From: a bacterium endosymbiont of Bathymodiolus sp. 5 South
GTDB lineage: Bacteria; Pseudomonadota; Gammaproteobacteria; PS1; Pseudothioglobaceae
Reading direction: 5' to 3'
Length of the DNA stretch: 35,204 nucleotides
Assembly: GCF_900128535.1 (NCBI RefSeq)
Contig: NZ_FQTR01000007.1
Location: forward strand, 1-35,204
The stretch's first letter is position 1; each line of letters opens with the position of its first letter. Below, in pieces: positions 1 to 7,414 of this stretch. Position numbers and translations under genes: made by a program. Under the pieces are notes generated by a model. The model was not told the origin of the DNA. It worked only from the letters and a program-made list of their open reading frames with translations, and did not search any database.

Positions 1-112
1 TTGAAATTGTTTATTCACATAACTTAGATTCACATCATAAGTGCAACACTCAATTAGTCGGTCAAAGGGTATATTAACCACTCTTTAATCCGACAAGAAA
101 AAGGAGTGAAAC

Positions 113-1108
113 ATGCAAAAATATACGCAATTGACCTACGAACAAAGATACCATATTTACCTACTGAACAAACAAGGATACAACCAAACCTTTATTGCCA
201 AATCAATGGGTAGAAACAAATCAACTATTTCTAGAGAATTATCTCGCAATACTGGCAAAAGAGGCTATCGCCATAAGCAAGCCAACAGGCTTGCTGACGA
301 ACGACATCAAAAGAAAAATAAAGCCATCAAACTCACAGATTCCGTTAAAAATTACATTAGTGAAAAGCTAAAAGAATATTGGAGTCCTGAACAAATCATG
401 GGACGCTTGGAATTAGATAAAAAGATTAAAATTAGCACTGAAACCGCCTATCGCTTTGTCTTGCAAGACAAAGCGGTAGGCGGAGCACTTTACAAATACC
501 TGCGCCATCAGCATAAGAAATATCGAAAACGCTATGGCAAAAATGATTATCGAGGTAGGATACCTAATCGCATTGACATTGATGAGCGCCCCAGTATTGT
601 TGATGCTCGCACTCGCATTGGCGACTGGGAAGTTGACTTGGTTATTGGTAAAGGACACAAAGGTGGCTTTGCCACTCTTGCTGAGCGTAAGAGTAGGCTA
701 TATCTTGCACTACCCATTGCCAATAAAACCGCACAAAATGCAAATGACGCTATCAATAAACTACTCACTCCACTTAAACATTGGGTCAAAACCTTGACTT
801 TTGACAATGGCAGGGAGTTTAGTTGGCATGAAAAGCTAGCAGAAAATCTTGACTGTAACACTTACTTTGCCAAACCGTATCATAGTTGGGAAAGGGGCTT
901 AAACGAGAATCACAATGGACTGTTAAGGCAATTCTTCCCTAAGCGAATGGCTTTGGATAATGTGAGTGAGAAAGAAGCATTTAGGGCAACAGATTTAATG
1001 AATAATAGACCTAGGAAATGCTTGGGGTACAAGACCCCATTTGAGGTCTTTGCCAAGATGACTGGCAAGGACTATTTTTTAAATGGAAGTGTTGCACTTA
1101 TGGGTTGA
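113..1108 (+). CDS. IS30-family transposase
   Basis: This 331-aa protein is the DDE transposase of the surrounding element. It opens with a helix-turn-helix segment (LTYEQRYHIYLL, then FIAKSMGRNKSTISREL, residues about 7-45) that should bind the terminal repeats. The catalytic core shows the IS30 signature: an Asp in GDWEVDLVIG (about residue 170), an Asp in LTFDNGREF (about 228), and a Glu in WERGLNENHNG (about 265). A strong ribosome binding site, AAGGAG, lies 6 bp before the ATG. Length and frame are intact, so the protein is probably active. The middle of the gene contains a 40-bp near-perfect palindrome, listed separately. Confidence 0.95.
   Translation: MQKYTQLTYEQRYHIYLLNKQGYNQTFIAKSMGRNKSTISRELSRNTGKRGYRHKQANRLADERHQKKNKAIKLTDSVKNYISEKLKEYWSPEQIMGRLELDKKIKISTETAYRFVLQDKAVGGALYKYLRHQHKKYRKRYGKNDYRGRIPNRIDIDERPSIVDARTRIGDWEVDLVIGKGHKGGFATLAERKSRLYLALPIANKTAQNANDAINKLLTPLKHWVKTLTFDNGREFSWHEKLAENLDCNTYFAKPYHSWERGLNENHNGLLRQFFPKRMALDNVSEKEAFRATDLMNNRPRKCLGYKTPFEVFAKMTGKDYFLNGSVALMG
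444..483. repeat. 40-bp near-perfect palindrome inside the transposase gene
   Basis: The left arm 444-463 and right arm 464-483 are reverse complements with one mismatch out of 20 and no loop. The segment stays in frame and encodes AYRFVLQDKAVGG in the transposase. The opposite strand reads AYRFVLQDKAIGG. It falls in a part of IS30 transposases that is normally conserved (YRxxxxDKxxGG), so it is probably not a separate insertion. Confidence 0.85.
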
Positions 1109-1165
1109 ATTCGCCTAAGACACACTAACAATATAGCCAAAAAACAACAAACTCAACAGGATTCG

Positions 1166-1285
1166 CTAGCGTCGTTTTGACTTATTTTGTCGCACAAACT
1201 CATGCGCAATATCGGCTAATTGCTCCTCACTACTACGCTTAACATTGTCATTCTTGCTTTTAAAGAAACCAAACAATCCACTCAT
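1166..1285 (-). CDS. Possible small protein of 39 aa
   Basis: An ATG at 1285 opens a 39-codon frame ending in TAG at 1166. The peptide is hydrophilic and basic at its C-terminus (MSGLFGFFKSKN start, NKSKRR end), with a short hydrophobic N-terminus (GLFGFF) and an amphipathic middle (SSEEQLADIAHEF). The ribosome binding site is poor: AAGG directly abuts the ATG. I recognise no family. It could be a real small membrane-associated peptide, the broken start of a longer gene, or chance. It lies between the IS30 element and a MITE. Confidence 0.3.
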   Translation of the reverse strand: MSGLFGFFKSKNDNVKRSSEEQLADIAHEFVRQNKSKRR

Positions 1286-1335
1286 CCTTGTTCACCAACT
1301 ATAAAAATAACCTTTATTTTACCGACTCTTACAAA

Positions 1336-1500
1336 GAGACCTTTGCATAAATATGAATAATCATCAAAACGCCATTTTTCACCAACTTGACAATTTTATA
1401 AAACACAGTCATAACTCTATGCTATGACTATATTTCATAAAATCACCAAGTCGGCAAAACTTGTCATTTTGCTAATCATCCCTACTTATGCAAAAGTCTC
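1336..1500. mobile_element. 165-bp fold-back MITE related to the IS5-family element at 2405
   Basis: The ends are GAGACCTTTGCATAA (1336-1350) and its reverse complement with one change (1486-1500). The same 15-bp end begins the IS5-family remnant at 2405, so this is probably a non-autonomous derivative mobilised by that transposase. ACAAA flanks both sides (1331-1335 and 1501-1505) as a likely target duplication. The whole element is one long hairpin: arms 1336-1413 and 1423-1500 align without gaps over 78 bp (58 identical), around a 9-bp loop. It contains no open reading frame of note. Confidence 0.8.
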
Positions 1501-1601
1501 ACAAAAATAAAGCAACAAAACTAATCAAACCTTGCTTTGCCAGTTTTAGTTGCTGGTTATCTAGATTACGATGTACTGGGCGAATAAATCACACACTAAG
1601 T

Positions 1602-1868
1602 CTAATTATCTTTTTGAACCCAATTATCTCTTAGATCCTCTCCATCCATAGCATTACCTATTGTTGTTACGCCATTAACTATAACTATAGCAGTGTCTTC
1701 TGCAGCTTCAACTACAAAATCAGCCGTATCTTCTGCGGCATCAACTGTAAAATCAGCCACATCATTGGCTGCCCCAGCTATACCATTACCTATATCGTCG
1801 AAAAACCCTGCGTTTGCAAACCCCATTGTTACTGCTAGCGTAATTGCTAATATATTTTTATTTTTCAT
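1602..1868 (-). CDS. Small secreted acidic protein (paralogue A)
   Basis: This 88-aa protein has a clear Sec signal peptide: KNK, then a hydrophobic stretch ILAITLAVTMGFA, then ANA before a Gly, so cleavage is likely after residue 20. The mature 68 residues are strongly acidic (about 16 Asp/Glu against 2 basic residues). They contain two 11-residue repeats (DFTVDAAEDTA and DFVVEAAEDTA) that would form an amphipathic helix. A GGGGA ribosome binding site precedes the ATG. The signal peptide and upstream DNA are nearly identical to those of the gene at 1960-2226, while the mature parts differ. The family is unknown. It is probably exported to the periplasm or outside the cell. Confidence 0.75.
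   Translation of the reverse strand: MKNKNILAITLAVTMGFANAGFFDDIGNGIAGAANDVADFTVDAAEDTADFVVEAAEDTAIVIVNGVTTIGNAMDGEDLRDNWVQKDN
1696..1761. repeat. Two tandem 33-bp repeats in the secreted-protein gene
   Basis: Units 1696-1728 and 1729-1761 differ at only a few positions and each encodes 11 residues of the acidic repeat. An in-frame unit length means copy-number change would lengthen or shorten the protein without a frameshift. Confidence 0.75.
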
Positions 1869-1943
1869 AATTTTCCCCGTGATTATGCCAAAATTGGCAC
1901 CTTAAAACCCCGAATTAATAAGGTTAATAAATGCTGATTTTTT
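1807..1943 (-). repeat. Duplicated promoter/signal-peptide module, copy 1
   Basis: About 137 bp covering the upstream region, ribosome binding site and signal-peptide codons of the gene at 1602-1868 match 2165-2301 almost base for base. The similarity stops near the end of the signal sequence. Inside lies TGCCAA-AA-TTGGCA (1886-1899), an inverted repeat 18-31 bp before the start codon that could be an operator. No convincing -35/-10 pair stands out. Confidence 0.75.
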
Positions 1944-1959
1944 CTGACTCTAATTATTT

Positions 1960-2226
1960 TTATTTGCTAGTTGCACCCTCATATACACCGTAAGAGAAAT
2001 TTTTTACGCTAGTAACTGCAGCTTTGCCGAGTGCCTGCTCCCCCTCAACTGCATACTTAACCTCAGTATCACTGAGTACTTTTACCACCTTAAGCGTACC
2101 TTTGGCTACTTTGGCTACTGTAGCTATATCTTTACCTATATCTTTACCTATATCTTCTAGGATTCCTGCATTTGCAAACCCCATTGTTGCTACTAGCGTA
2201 ATTGCTAATATATTTTTATTTTTCAT
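1960..2226 (-). CDS. Small secreted protein (paralogue B)
   Basis: This 88-aa protein has nearly the same signal peptide as the gene at 1602 (ILAITLVATMGFANA before Gly), with likely cleavage after residue 20. The mature region differs: it starts with a repeated GKDI motif (GKDIGKDIA), continues Lys-rich and helical (TVAKVAKGTLKVVKVL), and ends with a more polar tail (NFSYGVYEGATSK). It is roughly neutral, unlike its acidic neighbour. The two genes lie 91 bp apart on the same strand, each with its own copy of the upstream module, which suggests tandem duplication followed by fast divergence of the mature part. No known family is recognised. Confidence 0.75.
   Translation of the reverse strand: MKNKNILAITLVATMGFANAGILEDIGKDIGKDIATVAKVAKGTLKVVKVLSDTEVKYAVEGEQALGKAAVTSVKNFSYGVYEGATSK
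2124..2157. repeat. 12-bp tandem repeat, about 2.8 copies
   Basis: CTATATCTTTAC is repeated at 2124-2135 and 2136-2147, with a partial third copy to 2157. On the minus strand it encodes the GKDI repeat of the secreted protein. The period is a multiple of three, so slippage would keep the frame. Confidence 0.7.
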
Positions 2227-2301
2227 AATTTTCCCTGTGATTATGCCAAAATTGGTACCTTAAAACCCCGAATTAACGAGGTTAATAAATGCTGATTTTT
2301 T
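2165..2301 (-). repeat. Duplicated promoter/signal-peptide module, copy 2
   Basis: This is the partner of 1807-1943, offset by 358 bp and the same length. The inverted repeat here (2244-2257) is TGCCAA-AA-TTGGTA, with one base changed from copy 1. It also contains AACCTCG...CGGGGTT on the minus strand, a second imperfect inverted repeat partly kept in copy 1. Confidence 0.75.
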
Positions 2302-2310
2302 TACAACTCT

Positions 2311-2404
2311 CTACCCTAATTTCACCATCTCTTTGTTAAAATTTCTAATTTGAACAACGCCATAGTCTTTTGCTTTTGGTTGTTTGTATTCTAACACACT
2401 AATT
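2311..2404 (-). pseudogene. Possible C-terminal gene scrap cut by the IS5-like element
   Basis: On the minus strand an open frame runs from the IS end at 2404 to TAG at 2311, encoding about 30 residues ending YGVVQIRNFNKEMVKLG. The composition looks like real protein rather than AT-rich noise, and the frame is interrupted exactly where the IS terminus GAGACCTTTGCATAA begins. It may be the tail of a gene destroyed by the insertion. The rest of that gene is not in the window and no family is recognised. Confidence 0.25.
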
Positions 2405-2735
2405 GAGACCTTTGCATAACTCAACCAAAAAACCACCAATCTGATAAAATAATACCTATCTAAAACACCATAAAACACCCAAAATGTCTTGGAAAAACAC
2501 CCAACAAAATTCATTTGCAGATTCTCTTGTTATTGAACATAAATCTCTATCAGAACTAGACGATGTGCATAACATCATTAACTGGGGCGAGATAGAACAA
2601 ACACTATCAAATCTTTATACCTCCAAAACAGGTGCAAGCGCCTATCCACCCATAATGATGTTTAAAATCCTAATTCTTCAGGCTTGGTATGCGCTTAGCG
2701 ATGAAGCCTTAGAAAAGCAAATTGCTAGAGTGTAA
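2405..2735 (+). mobile_element. Left remnant of an IS5-family element
   Basis: The fragment begins with GAGACCTTTGCATAA at 2405, the same terminus as the MITE at 1336, and carries the first 83 codons of an IS5-type transposase. It ends abruptly near 2730, just before the toxin operon's last stop codon at 2749. CTAGAGT occurs on both sides of the breakpoint (2725-2731 and 2740-2746), which may be microhomology from the deletion. Confidence 0.8.
2484..2735 (+). pseudogene. Truncated IS5-family transposase (N-terminal 83 aa)
   Basis: The peptide starts MSWKNTQQNSFADSLV and contains the N-terminal IS5 transposase region (YPPIMMFKILILQAWYALSDEALEKQIAR). This is where the intact family continues with DLLFRRFI and then the catalytic DDE core. 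The core is absent: the frame leaves homology after IAR and stops two codons later. The fragment cannot transpose itself. It keeps the left end, which a full-length relative could still recognise. Confidence 0.88.
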
Positions 2736-2748
2736 TATTCTAGAGTAT

Positions 2749-4311
2749 TCAAAATTTTGTATCTTCTGTGTGCTTATTTAAAATTGTACAAGGTAGAAAT
2801 TCAGGGGCAGATAGGTCAATTAACTTCGCTGGCATCTTCTCTATTACATTGCCAAATATCTCTCTCATAATGCTTTCTGAGCCATGAACTAAAAAAGTAC
2901 CTTCTTTCGGATCCTCAACCCACACACCAAAATAAGGTGTCAAGGATGTTCTACGAGTATCGAAATAGAAGCCATATTCATCAATGACACTTTTGGGTAT
3001 TACAGCGATACTTGAATCTGCACACATATACTTAAAAGCAGGGTATGCTTCTGGATTGTCGAATTCCGTCAGTTTTACATTTGTTAGTGTATGGGATGCA
3101 CCCACCAAAAAAAGTGAACTTCCTTTGAAACTCCCCCTTCTTCGCATTCTTTTGTATTCTCCCCTATCACGCCATTTGTATCTACCAATATAATCAGCGT
3201 TAAGGAATGTTGCTAGCATCTGTACATTTACGGTTGCACTTGTTAATGCTTGGATTTTTTCAGGTGTTAGTTGTGGATATAGAGCTTGTATTCCCTCTTT
3301 CGTATATCTAGCGAGGACACCATCTGAGGTTCTTTCAGGTCTTTCATTTTCAATGGCATTAGTATTTTCTATTATCAAATTTTGAAATTCAATTTCAGCG
3401 GCTAAATGCATGAGTAAATATCTTCCTTGTGTTCTATCGTGGGTTTCTCCAACCCAAATATTCAAATCTCTTTGATTTGCCTTGTAAGCGCTAATACTGC
3501 TCACAAACCTGCCCCAAGATATAAGCGGAAAATGCCCTGTCGGATCAATATATTTAAGTGGATTATTTCCCGCATAAACATACAAATTCGAGCCAGCAAC
3601 CGACCCTGCTGCATCGGGGCTTATCCATCTCGCTAGCCAAGGGGCTAAGTATCTAGCACCGTAGTAGGACAAACCACTACTGTCGTCTCTTTCTTTGCCT
3701 GTATAGCGATAGCGTTTTTGTTGCACTTGGATTTTGTCTTTACCTGCAATGATGGCAGTACCACCATAAGGATAATAATGTTCGTAACTAAGGGTTTGGG
3801 CTTTGTCGTCCAGCTCTAAGGTGTTGGATTGCAGGTGGTTGGCGAGTTGGTAGCGGGTTTGTGTGTTGTCTTTGCTACTTTCACTAAGGATGTGGGTACC
3901 AATGTGTAGAGTTCTGCTTTGTTGTTTTGCTTGGTTGGTTGAGATGTCTAGTGAAAGTAGGTAGTTTCTTTGGTTTTGCACTTGGTGGTTAGATTCAGTT
4001 ACAGTACGAACTCGTCTGCCTTGGTAATCATAAATATAGTATTGTGTGGTGTTGGGTTTGTCTGCTTTGGTGAGTTGGTTAAGGCTATTGTTGTAGCACC
4101 ACTTTAGGCTACCGATATTGTTTAAGTTTAATAAATTGCCATTGGTATCAAAGTCGTTGGTGGATTGTTGGGTTTGGGTGCCACGGTTGTTGTTTGGGTG
4201 GATGGAGAGGGTTTGTTGCCAATTACCACTGTTTGCTTGGTGCGATAGAAGGGTTAGGTTATTGCCTGTGTCGTAGGCGTAGGTTTGCTGGTAGGGTTCT
4301 AGTGAAATCAC
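2749..4311 (-). CDS. TcC-like toxin cartridge 4: RHS core with ChaN/EreA-like cargo
   Basis: I choose the GTG at 4311, which overlaps the previous stop as GTGA and gives VISLEPYQQTYAYD, in register with the sister genes; the ATG at 4329 is an alternative. The protein is about 520 aa. The first 259 residues are RHS shell and core (YDYQGRRVR, YYPYGGTA, YTGKERDDSSGLSYYGARYLAPW) ending in YIDPTGH. The Arg (GAR) and two Asp residues (SPD, YID) that line up with the self-cleavage site of insecticidal TcC proteins are present. The cargo after DPTG has VGETHD, then IIEN, then VGASH, the spaced motifs of the ChaN/EreA/TIKI superfamily. It is a close relative of cartridge 2. It is last in the operon, with IS5 debris just downstream. 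Confidence 0.85.
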   Translation of the reverse strand: MISLEPYQQTYAYDTGNNLTLLSHQANSGNWQQTLSIHPNNNRGTQTQQSTNDFDTNGNLLNLNNIGSLKWCYNNSLNQLTKADKPNTTQYYIYDYQGRRVRTVTESNHQVQNQRNYLLSLDISTNQAKQQSRTLHIGTHILSESSKDNTQTRYQLANHLQSNTLELDDKAQTLSYEHYYPYGGTAIIAGKDKIQVQQKRYRYTGKERDDSSGLSYYGARYLAPWLARWISPDAAGSVAGSNLYVYAGNNPLKYIDPTGHFPLISWGRFVSSISAYKANQRDLNIWVGETHDRTQGRYLLMHLAAEIEFQNLIIENTNAIENERPERTSDGVLARYTKEGIQALYPQLTPEKIQALTSATVNVQMLATFLNADYIGRYKWRDRGEYKRMRRRGSFKGSSLFLVGASHTLTNVKLTEFDNPEAYPAFKYMCADSSIAVIPKSVIDEYGFYFDTRRTSLTPYFGVWVEDPKEGTFLVHGSESIMREIFGNVIEKMPAKLIDLSAPEFLPCTILNKHTEDTKF

Positions 4312-5852
4312 GATATGATACAGTGGCATGTTTGTTGTCTTATTCTAGATAGCCTACTGGCAGGTGCAAAATATTCATGCATATCTCCACGAGGTGGCAG
4401 GGGTTCGTCAGCAGATATTAAAGGCATTTTTGGTTCTAAATATAGGCGAATATCATCGCCATTATTCTTCAACTTTATAGAAGTTGTCTCAAGACTAAAA
4501 GTATTGGCAACCCTCAAGGAAAATCTGCCATTATCACTCTTGGTAAGAAAATTACGATAAAATTTTGGGTAATTTCTATCGGCTTGATAAATTTTTATTG
4601 CTTCGTTCGTGCTGTCATTGGTTATCGTTTCATTTAGAATTGTTTTAGGTAGCATATTTAATGCACCCGCTATTTTAGTCATTCCTAAATATTGGTAAGC
4701 GGTGACTTCTGTTGCGTTCAAGCCAGAGCGACGATTGGTGTCTTTATTTTTATAATGCGAATGAAAAGTTAACTCCCCTGTGGAGAAGTTCATAATATTT
4801 TTAAAAGAATCAAAAGGTGGGTGAGAATAGGCTTTAATGATTAATTCCCCATTACTACTGCCATCTGATATGACGGAAAATTCTGTATTGGCGTCTATCA
4901 AGTTAAATTTATCAGTAGGATACGCCTTAACAATATTTTCCAGTCTTTCATACGATTCAGGAAAATAAAATAAATGATTATTTTGATAAGTTCCTTCAAT
5001 TGGACTTAGTATGTCTATCTCATAATTTGCCAGACTTATGTCAGCTGGACTCACTTTAACATGCCCCGTCGGATCAATATATTTAAGCGGATTATTGCCC
5101 ACATAAACATACAAATTCAAGCCATCCACCGCACCCGCTGAATCAGGACTTATCCATCTTGCCAACCAAGGGGCTAGGTACCTAGCACCGTAGTAGCATA
5201 AACCACTACTGTCGTCTCTTTCTTTGCCCGTGTAGCGGTAGCGTTTTTGCTGGGTTTGGGTTTTGTCTTTGCCTGCGATAATGGCAGTGCCACCATAGGG
5301 GTAATAATGTTCGTAACTGAGGGTTTGGGCATTGTCGTCCAACTCTAAGGTATTGGATTGTAGGTGGCTGGTGAGTTGGTAGTGGGTTTGGTTAGGGTTT
5401 TGTGTGTTGTTTTTGTTGCTTTCACGCAGTATGTGGGTGCTGATGTGTAGGGTGCTGCTTTGTTGTTTTGCTTGGTTGGTTGAGATGTCTAGTGAAGGCA
5501 GATAGTCTCTTTGGCTTTGTGCTTGATTGTTAGATTCAACCACACTGCGGACTCGATTGCCTTGGTAATCATAGACAGAGTATTGTGTGGTGTTGCTTTT
5601 GTCTGCTTTGGTAAGTTGGTTAAGAGTGTTGTTATAGTGCCAATGTAGAGTGCCAATATTGTCAAGGGTTAGCAGGTTGCCATTGACATCAAAATCGTTG
5701 GTAGATTGTTGGGTTTCGGTGCCACGGTTGTTGTTTGAGTGGATGGTGAGGGTTTGTTGCCAATCACCACTGTTTGCTTGGTGTGAGAGGCTGGTTAGGT
5801 TGTTACCTGTGTCGTAGGTGTAGATTTGGTGATAAGCCTCTAGTAAATTCAT
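4308..5852 (-). CDS. TcC-like toxin cartridge 3: RHS core with unrecognised cargo
   Basis: The ATG at 5852 is preferred because it overlaps the previous stop as ATGA and yields MNLLEAYHQIYTYD, matching the sisters; an in-frame ATG lies 12 bp upstream at 5864. The protein is 514 aa. Residues 1-263 are the common RHS shell and core (YYPYGGTA, KERDDSSGLCYYGARYLAPW, YIDPTGH) with the Arg/Asp/Asp cleavage residues intact. The cargo of about 250 residues is unrelated to the other three. It lacks the GExH/GxxH pair and includes LTFHSHYKNKDTNRRSGLNATEV and a hydrophobic segment LGMTKIAGALNMLP. I do not recognise the family; the His-rich FHSH stretch may be catalytic or structural. It probably enters target cells by the same route as its neighbours. 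Confidence 0.83.
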   Translation of the reverse strand: MNLLEAYHQIYTYDTGNNLTSLSHQANSGDWQQTLTIHSNNNRGTETQQSTNDFDVNGNLLTLDNIGTLHWHYNNTLNQLTKADKSNTTQYSVYDYQGNRVRSVVESNNQAQSQRDYLPSLDISTNQAKQQSSTLHISTHILRESNKNNTQNPNQTHYQLTSHLQSNTLELDDNAQTLSYEHYYPYGGTAIIAGKDKTQTQQKRYRYTGKERDDSSGLCYYGARYLAPWLARWISPDSAGAVDGLNLYVYVGNNPLKYIDPTGHVKVSPADISLANYEIDILSPIEGTYQNNHLFYFPESYERLENIVKAYPTDKFNLIDANTEFSVISDGSSNGELIIKAYSHPPFDSFKNIMNFSTGELTFHSHYKNKDTNRRSGLNATEVTAYQYLGMTKIAGALNMLPKTILNETITNDSTNEAIKIYQADRNYPKFYRNFLTKSDNGRFSLRVANTFSLETTSIKLKNNGDDIRLYLEPKMPLISADEPLPPRGDMHEYFAPASRLSRIRQQTCHCIIS

Positions 5853-7414
5853 AAGGTCATGCATCTTCTTCTTTGTAGTATAGGATGTGCAACTTCAGGG
5901 GCAGATAAGTCGGCTAACTTCGTTGGCATTTTCTCTATTACATTGCCAAATATCTCTCTCATAACGCTTTCTAAGCCATGAACTAAAAAAGTACCTTCTT
6001 TCAGATCTTCAACCCACACACCAAAATAAGGTGTCAAGGATGTTCTACGAGTATCGAGAAAGGTGCCATATTTATCAATGACACTTTTGGGTGTTACAGC
6101 GATACTTGGATTTTCACCCATATACTTAAAAGCAGGGAATGCTTTTGGGTTTTGACCTTTCATAAACTTTATATCTGTTATTACATGGGCTGCACCAACC
6201 AAAACGAGTGAACTTCCTTCGAAACTCCCTTCTCTTCGCATTCTTTCGTATTCTCTCCTATCACGCCATTCATATCTACCAATATAATCAGTGTTAAGGA
6301 GTGTTGCTAGTATCTGTACATCTACGATTGCACTTGTTAATGCTTGGATTTTTTCAGGTGCTAAGTGTGGATGTAGATCTTGTATTGCCTCTTGTGTATA
6401 TCTAGCGAGGACACCATCTGAGGTTCTTTCAGGTCTTTCATTTGCTTTGGCCGCACCATTTTCCATTATAAAATTTTGAAATTCAATTTCAGTGGCTAAA
6501 TTTATGACTAAATATTTTCCTTGCGGCGTGTCGTGGGCATCTCCAACCCAAATATTCAAATCTCTTTGATTTGCCTTATAAGCGTTAATATCGCTCACAA
6601 ACCCACCCCAAGATATAAGCGGAAAATGCCCCATCGGATCGATATATTTAAGCGGATTATTCCCCACATAAACATACAAATTCAAGCCATCAACTGCCCC
6701 TGCTGAATCAGGGCTTATCCACCTCGTTAGCCAAGGGGCTAGGTATCTGGCACCGTAGTAGGACAAGCCACTACTGTCGTCTCTTTCTTTGCCTGTATAG
6801 CGATAGCGTTTTTGTTGCACTTGGGTTTTGTTTTTACCCGCAATGATGGCAGTGCCACCATAGGGGTAGTAGTGTTCGTAACTGAGGGTTTGGGCTTTGT
6901 CATCCAGCTCCAAGGTGTTGGATTGTAGGTGGCTGGTGAGTTGATAGTGGGTTTGGTTGGGGTTTTGTGTGTTATCTTTGCTGCTTTTGCTTAGAATGTG
7001 GGTGCCGATGTGCAGGGTGTTACTTTGTTGTTTTGTTTCGTTGGTTGAGATGTCTAATAAAGGCAGATAGTCTCTTTGGCTTTGTGCTTGATTGTTAAAT
7101 TCAACCACACTGCGGACTCGATTGCCTTGGTAATCATAGACAGAGTATTGTGTGGTGTTGCTTTTGTCTGCTTTGGTGAGCCGGTTAAGGGTGTTATTGT
7201 AATGCCAATCTAGGTTGCCAATATTGTCTAAATTTAATAAATTACCGTTAGCGTCAAAGTTATTTTGACCGTTATTTTCAGTACCACGGTTGCTGTTTGG
7301 GTGGATGGTGATAGTTTGTTGCCATATATCGTTGTTTGCCTGGTGTGCAAGGCTGGTCAGATTATTACCTAGGTCGTAGGTATAAGTTTGCTGATAAGGT
7401 TCTAGTGGACTCAT
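5849..7414 (-). CDS. TcC-like toxin cartridge 2: RHS core with ChaN/EreA-like cargo
   Basis: The ATG at 7414 overlaps the previous stop as ATGA, suggesting translational coupling. The protein is 521 aa: an RHS shell and core to about residue 263 (YNNTLNRLTKADKS, YYPYGGTA, KERDDSSGLSYYGARYLAPW), ending YIDPMGH. The cleavage residues Arg (GAR), Asp (SPD) and Asp (YID) are kept. The cargo resembles cartridge 4 along its length (LISWGxFVSxIxAYKANQRDLNIWVG and later IGRYxWRDR). Its first motif is VGDAHD rather than VGETHD, so the usual Glu is Asp; the second, VGAAH, is normal. This could weaken or change activity. The nucleotide sequence of the shell half is almost the same as in cartridge 1. Confidence 0.85.
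   Translation of the reverse strand: MSPLEPYQQTYTYDLGNNLTSLAHQANNDIWQQTITIHPNSNRGTENNGQNNFDANGNLLNLDNIGNLDWHYNNTLNRLTKADKSNTTQYSVYDYQGNRVRSVVEFNNQAQSQRDYLPLLDISTNETKQQSNTLHIGTHILSKSSKDNTQNPNQTHYQLTSHLQSNTLELDDKAQTLSYEHYYPYGGTAIIAGKNKTQVQQKRYRYTGKERDDSSGLSYYGARYLAPWLTRWISPDSAGAVDGLNLYVYVGNNPLKYIDPMGHFPLISWGGFVSDINAYKANQRDLNIWVGDAHDTPQGKYLVINLATEIEFQNFIMENGAAKANERPERTSDGVLARYTQEAIQDLHPHLAPEKIQALTSAIVDVQILATLLNTDYIGRYEWRDRREYERMRREGSFEGSSLVLVGAAHVITDIKFMKGQNPKAFPAFKYMGENPSIAVTPKSVIDKYGTFLDTRRTSLTPYFGVWVEDLKEGTFLVHGLESVMREIFGNVIEKMPTKLADLSAPEVAHPILQRRRCMTL

Larger units (their letters stand above)
28..1110 (+). mobile_element. Complete IS30-family insertion sequence
   Basis: A single transposase gene is bracketed by 23-bp imperfect inverted repeats at 28-50 and 1088-1110. 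The inner 15 bp (CATAAGTGCAACACT) are identical in the two ends, and about 20 of 23 positions match overall. The right repeat lies inside the last codons of the transposase, as in compact IS elements. The total of about 1083 bp is typical of IS30. I see no clear target-site duplication, so the exact outer ends may be off by a few bases. Confidence 0.88.

Noticed and set aside
413..861. Antisense open frames within the IS30 transposase
   Set aside because: They lack ribosome binding sites and are explained by the sense gene; the antisense similarity to the sense peptide comes from the palindrome.
2124..2157. 12-bp repeats as a CRISPR-like array
   Set aside because: No spacers; they are in-frame coding repeats for GKDI.
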